A stretch of 64,000 bases of DNA from Nautilus pompilius (lineage: Eukaryota > Mollusca > Cephalopoda > Nautilida > Nautilidae): positions 310,001-374,000 of the forward strand of contig JACATO010002729.1 in NCBI GenBank assembly GCA_018389105.1. Reading direction: 5' to 3'. Shown in pieces: positions 1 to 13,800 of this stretch. Under the pieces are notes generated by a model. The model was not told where the DNA came from, made no database searches, and saw only the letters and a program-made list of their open reading frames with translations. Each line of letters opens with the position of its first letter. Positions within the stretch are counted from its first letter, which is position 1. The position numbers and the translations under genes are program-made.

Positions 1-1657
1 ATATCCTTATTAATACATTGAGAGAGAGAAAAATAGATATGGTACTAAAATAAAATTAAATTCAAAATAGCAGAATAATAGATCTGATAACACAGTGTTA
101 CTTTAGATGCATGCATACATACTTCTTCCTTGCAGTGGATTATAGCCTGATGTTGATGTTTTGGCAGGTGACCAATTGGATCTCCAAATATGTGTCGGAA
201 TCTATGGGGAAAAAAGTTGTACCTTTAAATGTGACATGTGTCTGTAGAAATCTAATTCTTGGTTCTAACTCTTCTACAGACATGATTCAAAATGCTTGCT
301 ATAAGAATTTCAAATGAGAGACTGGAAAATAATTGACATTGTAGATGACTTACTATGGTAAAAGCAGTCTATCACTTAAATACAGTTCTTGTGATCAGTA
401 ATGTAGCAATCACAAGTCCAAACAGGGTGGTGATATCAAATGAATGCAATGGAGTCAAAAGATGGGTACATAGGTAGGAAAGTTTTTCAACAAACAATAA
501 AAATCATGATTAAAAAGCTTATGTTTATTGCCAGTATGGATATTTCAATGGTGATGAGGACATTAAAGTAAGAAACTACAAATGAATCTACAACTAAGAC
601 TGACAGGTTATCAGATAATATCTGTTAAATGTGATGATCAAGGAACATCATGTCTACAAAGTAAATTCTTCAATAAACATTATTCACAAGCTGAAATATT
701 CCTACAGAAGAGTGGCTATTTATTGGGGATATTTATAAATGTGGACAAGTGGGTGTTTTTTAATAGCTTTTTGGGAATGAAGTAGGGAGTAGGTTGTTAT
801 TGGAGCATGGGTGACAATTAGAACCCTTATGGTGTTAGATCAGGGGGAGACAAATAACTGTTAATGGTGGTCCTCATGCATTCTAATAGAAACGATACCA
901 GCTCTTGAGGTGAAATATTTTTTTAGCAACAATATTAATAATAATAAATCTTCATCAAAATTGAAAGATAATTAAATAAGGAAAAATAAATGAATGTTTA
1001 ATTCTTTGGTCTATTGTATATAAAGACAACTTTGCAAATAACTAAAATAATTTCAAATATTTAGGTACCAAATAATTTGGTTTATAAAGAGAGAGAGAAA
1101 AAGTTTAATGATTTAAATAACCAATTGGCAGTTGGGCAGCTTGATGGCTTGTCATCAGCAATACTGTTAGTTATTAATAATAATGTTTAAAAAAAGAAAA
1201 AAAGGTGATAATACTCATCTTGGCACTAAAATAGTATTGATAATAGATTAGTTTAAGTAGCAACAACAAACTGACATGAGTTCTCAGCTATGGGGGCACA
1301 TTGAAATCTTTGAAGCATTGAGCAGTTTGGTTAGGTACAGTAAACTTAATATTGCATCACTGCAGATGGATTAACAGACATCAATGGTTTTTCTAGCTTA
1401 GTATTGTTTTGTGTTATGAAAAGGTGCAAAATGCTAGTCAGAGGTTGACTGATACCAGACCTTAGGTGCACTTTCATTAATAAGATATTCAGAGTTTCTA
1501 GATTGCTGCACCAATGAATAAAATTGTCCCTGCTTTATCAGGCATATAAGAAACTGGTCTTTGACAGGTGACAAAAAATGGTTTTCTGTAAATCAACGCC
1601 ACCAAATGGTTAGGTTTATAAACTCCCCAACACCTGTCAATTATCTATGAAAATCAC
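1..1657. other. Presumed SZT2 intron, no feature seen
   Basis: AT-rich sequence below the last recognised exon. I looked for the next expected conserved SZT2 block (the NEIRWLLEDE region of the vertebrate protein) on the minus strand and did not find it. The short ORFs here look like chance. Confidence 0.5.
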
Positions 1658-1897
1658 TTGCACGCATTAACAAGTTGAAAATCAACCAGACCAACCCTCC
1701 ATCTGTTGACGTCACATTGCTGGATGAATCTTCCTGATCTTCCCCACTAGCATTGGAAAACATTCTAGAAAATATTGGCTTCTTTGTTGGCGATCCAATA
1801 TCTAGTGGCACGGTCAAACAGTTGATGTCGAAGGTCACTTTCAGATAGCCCAAATCTAGTTCAAGAATCTCCTCACAAAGAGTATTAGTTATATCAC
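1658..1897 (-). CDS. SZT2: SZT2 exon 26, 3' end uncertain
   Basis: Phase 1 in; acceptor tgcttttag. It encodes LDLGYLKVTFDINCLTVPLD, matching the vertebrate [22 protein letters not shown] strand pair, then a Ser/Asp-rich linker. The donor is not clear. The end given uses a weak GTGATT. Another GT inside 1658-1720 is possible. The following exon was not found in 1-1657. Confidence 0.75.
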
Positions 1898-4800
1898 CTA
1901 AAAGCAAGCAAAAAAAGAGATGATATTGACTTGTCAACAAACTCTTGTTGTTTCACTCTTTTAAAACCAAGTCACTTGCAAACATTTAAATTCTAAAAAT
2001 TTATGGGGAAAAAAGATGAATGTAATAGGTAATTCATAGAGCTAAAAGAAAACACTGGTGGATAAAATAGGTAAAGTCGATTATGCCAGAGATGCACGAG
2101 AGTGAGGAGGAAATCAGTTTTTCGTAGCAAATGCTGACTGCCTCATTAATATTTAAATATTTTAATCAACAATAACAAAATTATTTTTAAATTAAGTATT
2201 ACATAATATAAGATACAGTAAGTCATTGATGAATTCAAATGATATGGATGTTATTTTAACAAAATGTATTCCATATGTGAAATTTACACATGAATGTACG
2301 TATTCACTACATGGAATGCCAATGCATTATAGAGAATCATTAGAGAAGCTGTTATTCTGGAAATTAGTTTATCATGTCAATCTCAGGTAATTTCACAGAT
2401 TATCATAGTTTGATGAAAATCAATGAGGCACACAGCCTCTCAGTCAAATCCTAAGGCAGCATGTACTATAGTTACAAATTCAAACCATGGGGAATCACTG
2501 CAATTACTTAAGTCCTACAGAGAAAAAATGTTAATTTCCCCAATTTAGTCTTGAGTAAAGCTAATCTCTATCTCTTCTTGCCTTTCAATAACTAGCCATT
2601 TAAAACACTGGCAAGGAACCTACATATATAAATACAGCAATCTCAGTATCAGACAATGTGGCTAATGCCAAAGAAAACAAAAACAGCAGACTGTAAATGT
2701 ACATACCAACACAGGTGGGAATGGTGCCAACAGAGATGCTGTGATGGTCGAGGTTCCTTTTGATGGTACAAGTGAAGTTGATGAACAGTGGAAAGAGAGA
2801 ATCGCTTGTCCTTGACAAGACTTCATTGTCGCTGTCTCCTAATGAACCAGGATCTGAGTCCGACTCAAAGAAAGTTATGCTCTGATTATGGTACTGCTTC
2901 TCAGTGTAGATCTGAGCAAGACCATCTTCACAGATCACTGCATCCGTCTCATCTCCTGTAACTTCTTTATCTTGGGAATCTGAGATAACAGATCATTTCT
3001 ATTTACTTTCATCTCTTTTTCAATGTGGAAAATACAAGTTTAAAAAAAAAAATTATCTGTCTTAACTGTCACTCTTTCTCAACATCTTAGCCTTTTAAAA
3101 CTCTAGCTAATCTCCTCTTACTGTCACATTTTCCTGTGTCACCTTTTCTACATATTTCTACTGTGGTGCATAATGTGCATATTATTTAGAAGTGATACAG
3201 AAGCAATGAAATCTCACCATTTGGGGTCTCAGTTAGTTCTGAAGCTTCCCCAGTTCCTGTTTCTCCCTGTGTTTGCTGGGGAAAAAAGAAAGAAGTTTTT
3301 ATTTTTTGGCTAAAATCCCAAATGGTTTTCTTTCCCTTGTGGGTATGCATGCATTCATTATGTTCTGCAGTTCAAAGGATTCAGATGGTTATCTTCCCTT
3401 AATTTGCATCAAGGGAGATACTTTTAAAAAAACTTGTAGACCTACAAATACAAAAAATATTTTGCTTATTTTCTTCTCATTCTAAGTCATGTCCTGTATT
3501 TGCCACCTCTAGGATGCACTGGAGACTGAAGTTACAGATACCCTGACACCTACTGCTTTTGGTAAACATCATTATTAGTACAACAGTTAGTGCTGGTTTT
3601 GCTGTGAGCATGGAATTTGGTAGGCAGTAGGCCAGCTAGTGCTGACCACAGCCATTGCAACTCCTATGGAACAACAGTCAGTAACCTCATAACAGTCATC
3701 TCTCAGTGTAATCATCTTAAACCCATTTGTTTGTTTTTTTTTACTATTCCCCCTCCCACAGAATTAAGGAAACAAGACTAAAAGATGCAGCGCATACCCT
3801 CTAACAAATCATTACATTTTTTCTGTCCTTGTTCTGAAGATGGTATTTGGTTTTAAAAGTAGATACAATGGCTATCACAATAATTTCAGATGTAGGCAGA
3901 GTCTACAGAGAGAGCTAGGTCACTCACATCACTGCCATACTCGGGACAATAGTAGTAGTACTCTGGACAGCTAGGCACCGGCTTAAACCACATTTTCAGC
4001 AAGTCGTCAAATTTTCTTTGGATGAGCTGGTGAAGTCCTTGAACATACTCACACAACCTTCCATCATCCAGTGGCTGAATGGGGAGACTCATCTTAACAT
4101 GGGGCAACTGCAGCACAGCCGGAATTGCCACACCTGTGACCATTTTGGTCTGACCTTCAGAATCACTAAGAGAAATTTTAAAAAATGTAAATAAATAAAA
4201 TTTTACTCAGTAGATACATAGAAAAATCTTCTAATGCATCACTCAAGCTTATCAGGGATTATCCCATCATGTTGCTAAAACCAAAAAAAATGCAAGATTG
4301 TTAGTGACTTGTTTCATAGTTCAGTTAAAAACCAAAATCTTACTACCTGTCTTGCTCTTCAGCTGTATCCATGAACCGAACAGAAAGTTTCTGCACATCT
4401 CTGTTACCAATACTCAACACATCGGCTGTTTCTTGTTCTCCCTGTTTCCCAGGTTTTCCTGTGAACTGCCTTAGATGGCCACAGGCTGCATGGAGAAAAG
4501 ATGTGATGTCAAGCTCAAGGGGAAGTGACTCTATGCACACATCATTGATGGCAGCATCAAAGTCTTGCTTGTCCACACAATTGTTCTCAATCAAATTTTT
4601 GAAAATTCCTAGAAACAAAGCAGTGTGGTGTGAAAATTTTCTCCTTTTTTTTTTTTTTTGCTGTATTTTTCAAAGCAAGGTAAAGTCCAGCTAACATATG
4701 CATCTAGTACTTTCTTTATAGTAATCAAAATGGCGATGACTATAGAAGAAAAGGAACTACAGAAAATTAAGAAAAAATAAAATTAAAATTAAATGGGGAG

Positions 4801-7800
4801 ATGACAGAGCTGAGGGCAAATAAATCCTAGATTTTCTAAACCATTTTAGTTACCTTAGTGCTAAATTATTATAACATATTTTTTGAGAACTGCTATTCAT
4901 CATTACTGTTGAATGTGGGAAAGTCAAAACCTTGAGTAGCATACATTATTACCCCCAATTTCATAAATCACAAAAATGTGTGACTAATTTTAATGTCAGT
5001 AATTTAGATGAAAAATTATATAATTTCAGTTTGTCTTTTTTTTTAAAGATGCTGAAAATATCAAACTAAAAAATAATAGTAAAACGGAGGCAAAATCTTC
5101 CATACCTGTTACATAGCAGTTGAAAAACATCTCTGATATCTGATCTCTGTGTTGTTTGAATTCTCCGGGCTGGTCACAGATGCTGTCATTTGACCTGCGG
5201 TCTAATGACATTGTGCTGTGTCTGCCTCCTTCACTGCTGTCATCTCGTTCTTCACTCTTATCACTGTCGTCAATCCCAAACGACCGCTGCTTCAAACTGA
5301 AGTTTTTCTCGCCATTCTCCGATTCACAGTAAGAAGAAAATGTGTGGTCATCTGTAATATCCTTAGGAAGTGAAAACGACCACTTGTTCACCAGTGAGTC
5401 TGTGATCCGGGAAAGAGAACAGTCATATACATAAATAGGGATCACATAGCTCTCCTTCCGTAACAGCTCTAAGTTGTTTTCTGACAAATGAATAAAGTCA
5501 TCTGTGAGTTCCTGCTGCTGCAGTGTGGAAGCAACATTGACATTATCATCAGAGCTGGCCAGGTGAGGTGTGTCTGAGTCATCACAAACTTCAGTGGCTT
5601 TGATGTCTACATCAATGATCTCCTCCAGGCCCACATGGACCACTGTTTCTGCTGACTTCACTAACTGGTCCTCGAGGTCTGCCCTATCACCTGTCCGACA
5701 CCACAAGTCATCAGCATCTGAGGAAAAACTCATCTTCATCAGCAGCAGCAGGTCGTCAAAGGAAGTGGGTACAAAGGTGAGAAAAAGATGGGTTGCTCTA
5801 ACTGCCTTCACATAGCAGCGCCACATTGGGTAGTTGGAAATGTCTGGCTGCTTCTCTTTAGTATCTGATGTGTTGGATTTCATCTCATTGATTGTTATGC
5901 TGCTTCCAGTTTCTTGGCCTTCATCAACAAAATCAGTCTGCACATGCAAGGAAGGCGATGTGGAAAAGAGAGACTGGTCCTGCTTCCGACACAGCAGCAT
6001 CTGGGTGAAATTCTGGCAGTCATCATGGGACAGTGACAATTCTTTCTCGTGGAAGTCCCGGAGATTCTCCATAAGAATTCCAAAAAGAATATTGTTTGGT
6101 GTCTTCCAGTCCTCCTTTGGATGGGAGGCTGGATCTGGAAAAGATTTTATAAAGTTGAAATAAACCAGAGTTACAACAATTTATTAAAATGATAACAACT
6201 TACTAAAATTTAAAATGTTGACTAAATATTTGCAGAAAGAAACTGATAAACAAGAAAAACTAATCATTCCCTCCATAAATTTTGTTTACAGGGAGGTGGA
6301 GAGATCCACTTTCATTTTGTTGATATACCTCAAGTTCAAAGTTAGTGTACATATAGAATCTGGAAGTGTCCCTCTTCTCATGATTAAGAAAGGATTCTCA
6401 CAATGTAATGCTACAAAAAGTAGACAAGATTCTCAGCACAAGCAGAAATTGACTAAAATAAGTCTTTAAAAAAATACAAAAAGTTCATGGCAAAGCACCT
6501 GGACATCATGTTTAGCAGAGATATCAACTTTTGAAGCATTGAATAGTGGGAATTTTTCTAATCCCACTGTATATTACCTGAGCAAATTTCCACACCCCAT
6601 GCCCTTTAAATCTGTATTACTCAACACAAATTGAACATTAGGACCTGTGACACACAATGCCTTTCTCAGTAATACAACCCACCCTTTGTAACAACAAATC
6701 TGTGTTTTGCATTACAACTATATTTGACTAAATGTATATCCAGTACAATACAAATACTACTGTTTCTAGGCTGGGGTGCAAATGCACCTTAGGAGGTATA
6801 AGTAAAGCAAAAACCAATACTGTGTGTAGATAGTTAATTATCAGCAGATAAACACTTGATTTAGATTTTCATCTAGTGCTGCATGAGTACAATTAAGATG
6901 TTTGGGTAACATAAGAGATTGGAAGAAAAAATCTTAAAATAAAATTTCTGTTACTACTTGAAAAGGAGGAGAAGTCCAATACAGAGGAGCAGCATCAGTT
7001 AAAATCAAAAGCAGATAGAGAGGAGAGAGAGAGACAGTGTACTAATTGATATGTTAGCTTTGTGGGCCATCATTCCAGTGCAAACATATTGCTGAGAAAT
7101 GGGTCGTTTACTCTAAAGTCTCAGTTATAATTTTGTGAAGATCACATGATTAAAAATAAACTCTTACAATTAGACAGCAATAAAATGAATAACTACAAAC
7201 ATCATTTTTTTTTCTTCTAATAAAAACGATTAAATCTTTTTTTAAAATGTGGAGACCAAACTAAACAGTAACAGGAGAGATTTCTTCCTTTGGGTTTTCA
7301 GTTCTTTCTCTGACTGTTCAAACTTGGAGGAGGTTCTTCTTTAAGTGTGAAAGTTTGTGACACCATCATCCCTCATCTGCTTCACTTACCAACAATGAAA
7401 GCGGAGAACAGCATCTCTGCTTGCTGACAGCGAGGCAGCAAAGACAGGAGATCATAAGGAAAGGGAATCAACTGTATGCTAGGATGAATCTTCATGTCCT
7501 CTGCCTCATAGGGCTTCTTCGGACTGCAAAGAAATGAAATGAGATGTTGGTAAGAGCTAACCAACATTAAAATAGTCAAGCAGTCCCACTCATCAATGGC
7601 TGGATTGCGCAGCATGCGTCTCCTTGCTGAGCATTTAGATCATGTGGCTAGTTATCCACAGAAACAACAATAATGGAAACCTATCTGTGATTGTGATCTG
7701 CATGTCTCCCAACTACATAATTTCTTTCACAAGATCCTGGTAATGGGAAAGAATTTGCATGCAAGTGCTACGTAACATAGAAAACAAACCTGAAACAGTA

Positions 7801-10800
7801 ACCAGCTCAAAGAGCATATTTATCAGGATGAATAAAACATCATAAGGGTGACAGTGGCAATGACGAATACCACACCTCGCAGGTAATAACAGCATTAAAA
7901 TGACAGAAAACCACATGATTAATTTGTAATTTTAGTGCTGATAAATACAAAACAAGAATAAATAAACAATACTGCACAACAATCTTCAATTCCTCGATGT
8001 AGAAAACACTGATACATGAACCAAATAACAGTAACTAATGAAATAACCGTCAAAGTCACTAGCACCTTACAAACTTTATACTTCTCTTCATATATTTTCT
8101 CTTCAACAAACTTACTGTGCAGCAGCCATCCTCTGCCATATTTGCACCTGTAAATAAACCTTTTGTTGCTGGAATAATTATTTTGTAAAAACAGAAAACA
8201 TTAGCAAACCGAATTAATGATAAAAACAAATTTCTCTGGATCTAAAGAAATAAAAAAATAACATGCAGTAGATAAATGCAATCAAAACAACAACTAAATC
8301 AAAACTAAATATCCATTTGCATTCTTTTATTAAGATTCAGTAAATAGATTTACAACTAAAGTTATGCCAAAGTGAAAAGCTAGTGTGTATATTGTTTCAG
8401 GTTTCCAGTGATGTAGGCAGATTAAAATTATTACTTACTTTCACGAATACTATAAACTATAATTATCAACTGGCTAAAATTTCATCAATCCTTGATATAA
8501 GGAAAAAAATTATTTAATAACAAAATAGTTTAGGTCTGGCTGGAGTTATCCATTTGGCAATTCAGAATAATAAAACATCTGAATGCAATTTTTCACTGTC
8601 TGTGTAATATCACACACTGAGAGATAAGACTGTTGGTAGGTATGATAAACAGCTAAAACAATCTTATAATTAATGTTAGTGTAAACATTTGTATGTTGAT
8701 GCTTGTGCGTAATGTTGCAGTATATATTACTTTAACCCTCTGTATTCCACTGGTGCACTAATCTTTAAATCTGTATTACTCAGTACAGGTTGAGCCATCC
8801 AGCCTGTGACACACAGATCTTCCTCATTAATATAATTCTCTGTAATGACAAATCCTCATTGTTCCATCCCAATGTTTTGCATTAAGACTATATCTGACTA
8901 AATATGTAACTAGTTCAAGTTGTAAGTTAGTTAAAATTTGATGTGGTGTACAGAGAGTTAATTTTTGTGCAGTAGCTCAGTACAAAGTTTCCAGTCTATC
9001 ACAAGAGACATGCAGCACAATGGAAAAACAAGCAGCTATGGCTGCAGAACAGCAGGTAATGTATCCATATTTAGAATTACATACCTCTCATAGATGTAGT
9101 CTGCATAACTAAACTGATTTTTCTGGAATACAATCAACTAGTGCGCTATCCATGGATTATGCAAATAGTAGTGGTGTTACAACTAATAGCAATGAGCACA
9201 GCTATTATGTACATCTTTGTACCTGTATTGTTTACAGCCACCCAGATCTGAAGGTAGATAGGAAACAGCAGCAGCATTCTGACACAGGTAAATCAGATGT
9301 TCAAATGTGGTGAGACATGATATACATTCATAGTCCACTGGATGAAACTAAAAGAAAAAGATAAAATAAAAGAAAACTAACTAAAAACAGAAAAGACAAC
9401 ATCAATAACAGTTTAAAGGTAGTTACTCAGCTTCATGTTATTAAGGCAGATGAGCAAAATCTGAACAAAATATAAAGCTAATAAAGCAGGATGATGCATC
9501 TGCTAATATTTCAGAGATTTCTACTGATATCCTCCAAATGATCTTAAGAAAGACTGGCTGTTTGTGAAACAGGTCAGCAAAGATTACAGAAGAACTCAAA
9601 ACAGAATTTACAAAAATCAAGGGTCTCCTTCATGGAGATAAAAAGACAAACAGCTAATGTGTTATCACAACTTTTACATTCTTTAGTGAAAATTACAGAA
9701 ATCATTTCTCCAACTGGTTTTGACTTGAGGATAATACTAGAGAAAATTCAAATAAACCCAGCTCAAATAGCATCACTGTAATAGCATTCAGCTAGACTTC
9801 ATTTGTACATTCCTACCATTTCCAATTTCCATGATTCTGTAATGCAAACTGAATTAATTCCATAACTTAGTGGTGTTAAACACTCATAATACAGACAATA
9901 ATGAACTTTCATTTTACCAAGGTGTCTAGTTAAGAAACCAGTTTCCTCTTAGAAAAACATTTTGTATATAGGTAACCCAAACTCATTTCTACAATGATGC
10001 TACAGCAGAGTTGTGCACCACTAACAGTGAAGCATCCTCTCACTACTTCAGTTTGGTTTTGGTGAAGCAACAGGTTAATAGCCAATAAAGCGAGGCAACT
10101 AAAATATCTACTAAACTGTATCTTACTAAGTTGTACTGGTGCTCCTCCATGCTAGTATTTCATTTTTATTTACTTATTTACAGCCTCTATCCAATTTTAG
10201 TTCTGTATAAAAAGCAAACATCTAGTTTTTATCTCAGCTTATCTTTATGATTTTCTCTATGCCATCAACGGATGTGTTGAGTTAAGAATAGTAACTTGAA
10301 TGGTGTGGACAGGTCTTACAAGAAAGCAAGGCAGTATAGCCATCTATAGTATACAGGAAAAATATAAACAACAACAACAAAATCTGATTGTCAATCATCT
10401 ATCTTTTTCATTTCATATACATCACAATGAAAGCATTAGTTTTTGTTTTTAACCATTAACAGCCAGAGTTGTCAGCCAAATTAGCTTTGCTGTCAAAGCA
10501 TGAGGGTGATGCCAAAGTCATTCACCCTTTCACCTTTGCTATTAAATCACAGAGAGGTGTGAGTTGTCAATGATATTACCTTTATTTACCAGTAAATAAC
10601 CACAAATGCATGAGGTAGTCAGTCTCGTCTCATTAACTGAAAAATGCAATCAAATAAACCCTATCAAGGCTTATTTTATTGTTTGAATTGACCAAAATCA
10701 CACAACCACCTTTTCACTTCCTGTGTCTATATGGGTCATTCCACGTCAAGTGGACCAGTGGTCAACACCCGACCCCTCAGAAAAATTTGAAAAAAATATG

Positions 10801-13800
10801 TTTTAGTAGAAGCTTTTAGAATTCTAAATGTGAAATTTGAGCAGTCCTCTTTCAGACTTAAAAACATCTTTAATTTTCTTCCATCTATGCCTACATTTTT
10901 TACTAGTTCCTTTGGGTTACAGATACCTAACTTTGCAATCTGGAAGAACATTTTACGTAGATTATGACTATGCATTTGGTTTTTCTGTATCTCTCAACCC
11001 TTTCCTGTTGGCGCTCTGCAAAAACGAAAAAAAAATTTGGTGGTGGCATCTTAGAGTACCTCTGTACCATCCAGATCCATGCAAATTGAGTTTTCAGTAT
11101 ATGATTAGTCTCTAAAGACTATAAAATAACATTGTGATGATATGAGTGATATCCCCCGAGATATCTCAGTCTGAACTTGCTTTCCCGTGGAAAAGTGGCC
11201 ATTTCAGCAGCCAAGTTGGCCGTGTCAGACAATGTCAGCAAGATTAATTTTTATTGCAAATGAAAGCTCTGATGTCCAGTTCTAACACACATCCAAAATT
11301 CAACTCTGGCACTCAAGTGCTTCTATTTTTATTTTTACCATCTTTTGTGCGTCTTGGCAATATTGTGCATTGTTGCATCTTTGTAAGCTGCAAAGAAATC
11401 CTTACTTTTGCACCAAGATGGTCAACATCACCATTCTTATAGAACTTTTTATGTAGAATATGAATATATCAAACACAAAGTGATTCCATCTACAGTTTCT
11501 TTGCAAATTGACTTCGAAGATCATAGAAAAAGCAGCTTTATCAGTTAGCTGGCCAGGTCAGCCGGTCACATATGACCCAATAAGCAAGTAGGATGCTCAA
11601 CATGCGACATACAAGGTCTGTCGAAAAAGTATCTGACCTTAGGCTGGGAAAAAAAATTACGTACTTGGTGGGGTTCAACTGCTAATCCCCCTCGAAGTAG
11701 ATCCCTTGTGCCTCTACAAACTTAGCCCAGTGATCCTTCCACTGTTCGAAGCACATCTGAAATGCTTCTTCCGGAATGGCTCTCAGCTCTACCGTTGCAT
11801 TCCGCATGATGTCCTCTCGGCTTTCAAAGTGGGAGCCTTTCAGTGGCATCATCATTTTTGGGAACAACCAAAAGTCAGAAGGAACCATGTCTGGAGAGTA
11901 GGGGAACCTGGAAAATGAGCGAAATGCCTTTCTCTGCCAAGAAACCTTGGATCTGCTGCAACGAATGACCAGGAGCATTGTCATGATGCAGCTTCCAGTT
12001 TTGCGAGGCCTACAGATCCGGTCTCTTGCGCAGAACTGCATCACAAGGACGTCGGAGGACTTCCTGATAGTACTCCTTTGTAACTGTTTGTCCTTCTGTT
12101 GCGTATTCATGATGCACAACGTCTCAGTAGTCGAAGAAAACAGTCAGCCTCACCTTTATTTTTCTCCAGACCTTGGCAATGTTGAGTGCTTCCACTGTGA
12201 TGACTGAGCTTTGGTTTCTGGGTCATACCCATACACCCACATCTCATCTCCAGTTATCATGGTATTCTGGAACTCAGGATCCCTGTTGGTAGTATCCAGC
12301 ATGTCCTGTGCAACCTTAAGACAAAGTTGTCATTCCTGAGAAAGCAGCTTGGGCACAAATTTTGCTGCCATTCTGCAAGCCCAAATCCTCCTTTACAAAT
12401 GCATGTACAGAATCTTTACTGATCCCAACCTCACCACCAATTTCCCGCACCGTCAAATGACAATCCTCCATTATCAAGGTCTGCACTTTCTTGATAACAA
12501 CTGCAATGCAGCTTGTCGATGGCCACTCGGAACGCTGGTCATTCTCCACCGATGTGCAGCCATCTTTGAACCTGTTGTACCATTCTTTTATTTGGGTAAC
12601 ACCCATGGTGTTGTCACCAAAAGCCTGTTGAATTTTGCAAATTGTTTCCGCTTGGGTATCTCCAAGCTTTTGGTGAAACTTGATGCAAGATCGTTGCTCC
12701 ACATATTCTGTCATCACAGGCAAAATGAAAATGCGACGAGTAAGTAGTACAGCACTTCACATGCTGGCTGCCTGACAGCGACTGATGCATCCAGCAAGCC
12801 CACCAAAAACCACGCATGCGGCTCCACTATGCACACTTTTGCCTCCCTAACATCATTACTTTCCACGGGAAAAAATAGTCGGATACTTTTTCAACAGACC
12901 TCGTATTACATAAGGTAAATAATCAGATCAACGAAGAAGAAATTTTATTTTGATTGGGTACTTGGGATCAAGAAATGTCTAGCCACTTTTCCTTGGCTCG
13001 TTTGTACTCAGGCTGTATTGACACTCCAAACATCCGCAGATATTTGGTGTCACTGTACAGAGAATGTTTTCAAATAGCACCCAGATAATGTCATCTTTCT
13101 GAGGCCAAGATAAATACCCATTCTGATTTCTCATAAATTTGACCTGAACATCACGATTTTCATCAGATCTTTGCAAAAATGCTACCAACGTACCATTGGT
13201 TATCATAACAACAAGCAACATACTTTCCAGGAATAAAATGATCATCTGTTACTGCTTCCTTACCTTTGTCAGTTTTTGTTCGTTGAAGCGATCAGCTGAA
13301 ATACAGAACATTTTCAGTTTGCCCTTGCAAGGAATATAACAAAGATGTGATCTTGTACCAGGAATAGTTTTTACACTTTTGTAACGAGTTTCCAGATCAA
13401 AGTTGCTCGTGTTTTGTTGAATATCTTCGATGTGATATATAAGAAATTTATTCTATCGACATTAATACACACCCATTGGAAGAGATCTTGTGGCATCAAA
13501 ATTTGATCACTAGTGGTAGCTTGCAGGCTGGCCCTATCAGCCAGGCGTTTGACAGTACTGCCAATGCCATCACACGGGCTTATGCTGTGGCTGGTTGCAG
13601 AAAATGCCACTCAGCCTATAGCCCACAAAATGGAAGCATAGATTGGATAAATTTTTGTAATTTTTGTACTGGCTGGTGGCACCATCACAAAAATACACAA
13701 TTTTTTCAAAATGCAGATAATCTTCATTTAACTTCTTAAGTATATGCAACTGGAATGTGTGAACGGCATTCGTGTCATGCTTTAGTTCATCAGAAATTAC

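Noticed and set aside
5895..6083. Overlapping minus-strand frame within SZT2 exon 21
   Set aside because: It is a shifted frame over the well-supported exon 21.
10736..11115. Open frames of 79-95 codons in both TIR arms
   Set aside because: They occur in mirror image in both arms because the arms are copies. They cross the element end and have frame differences, so they are not a gene pair.
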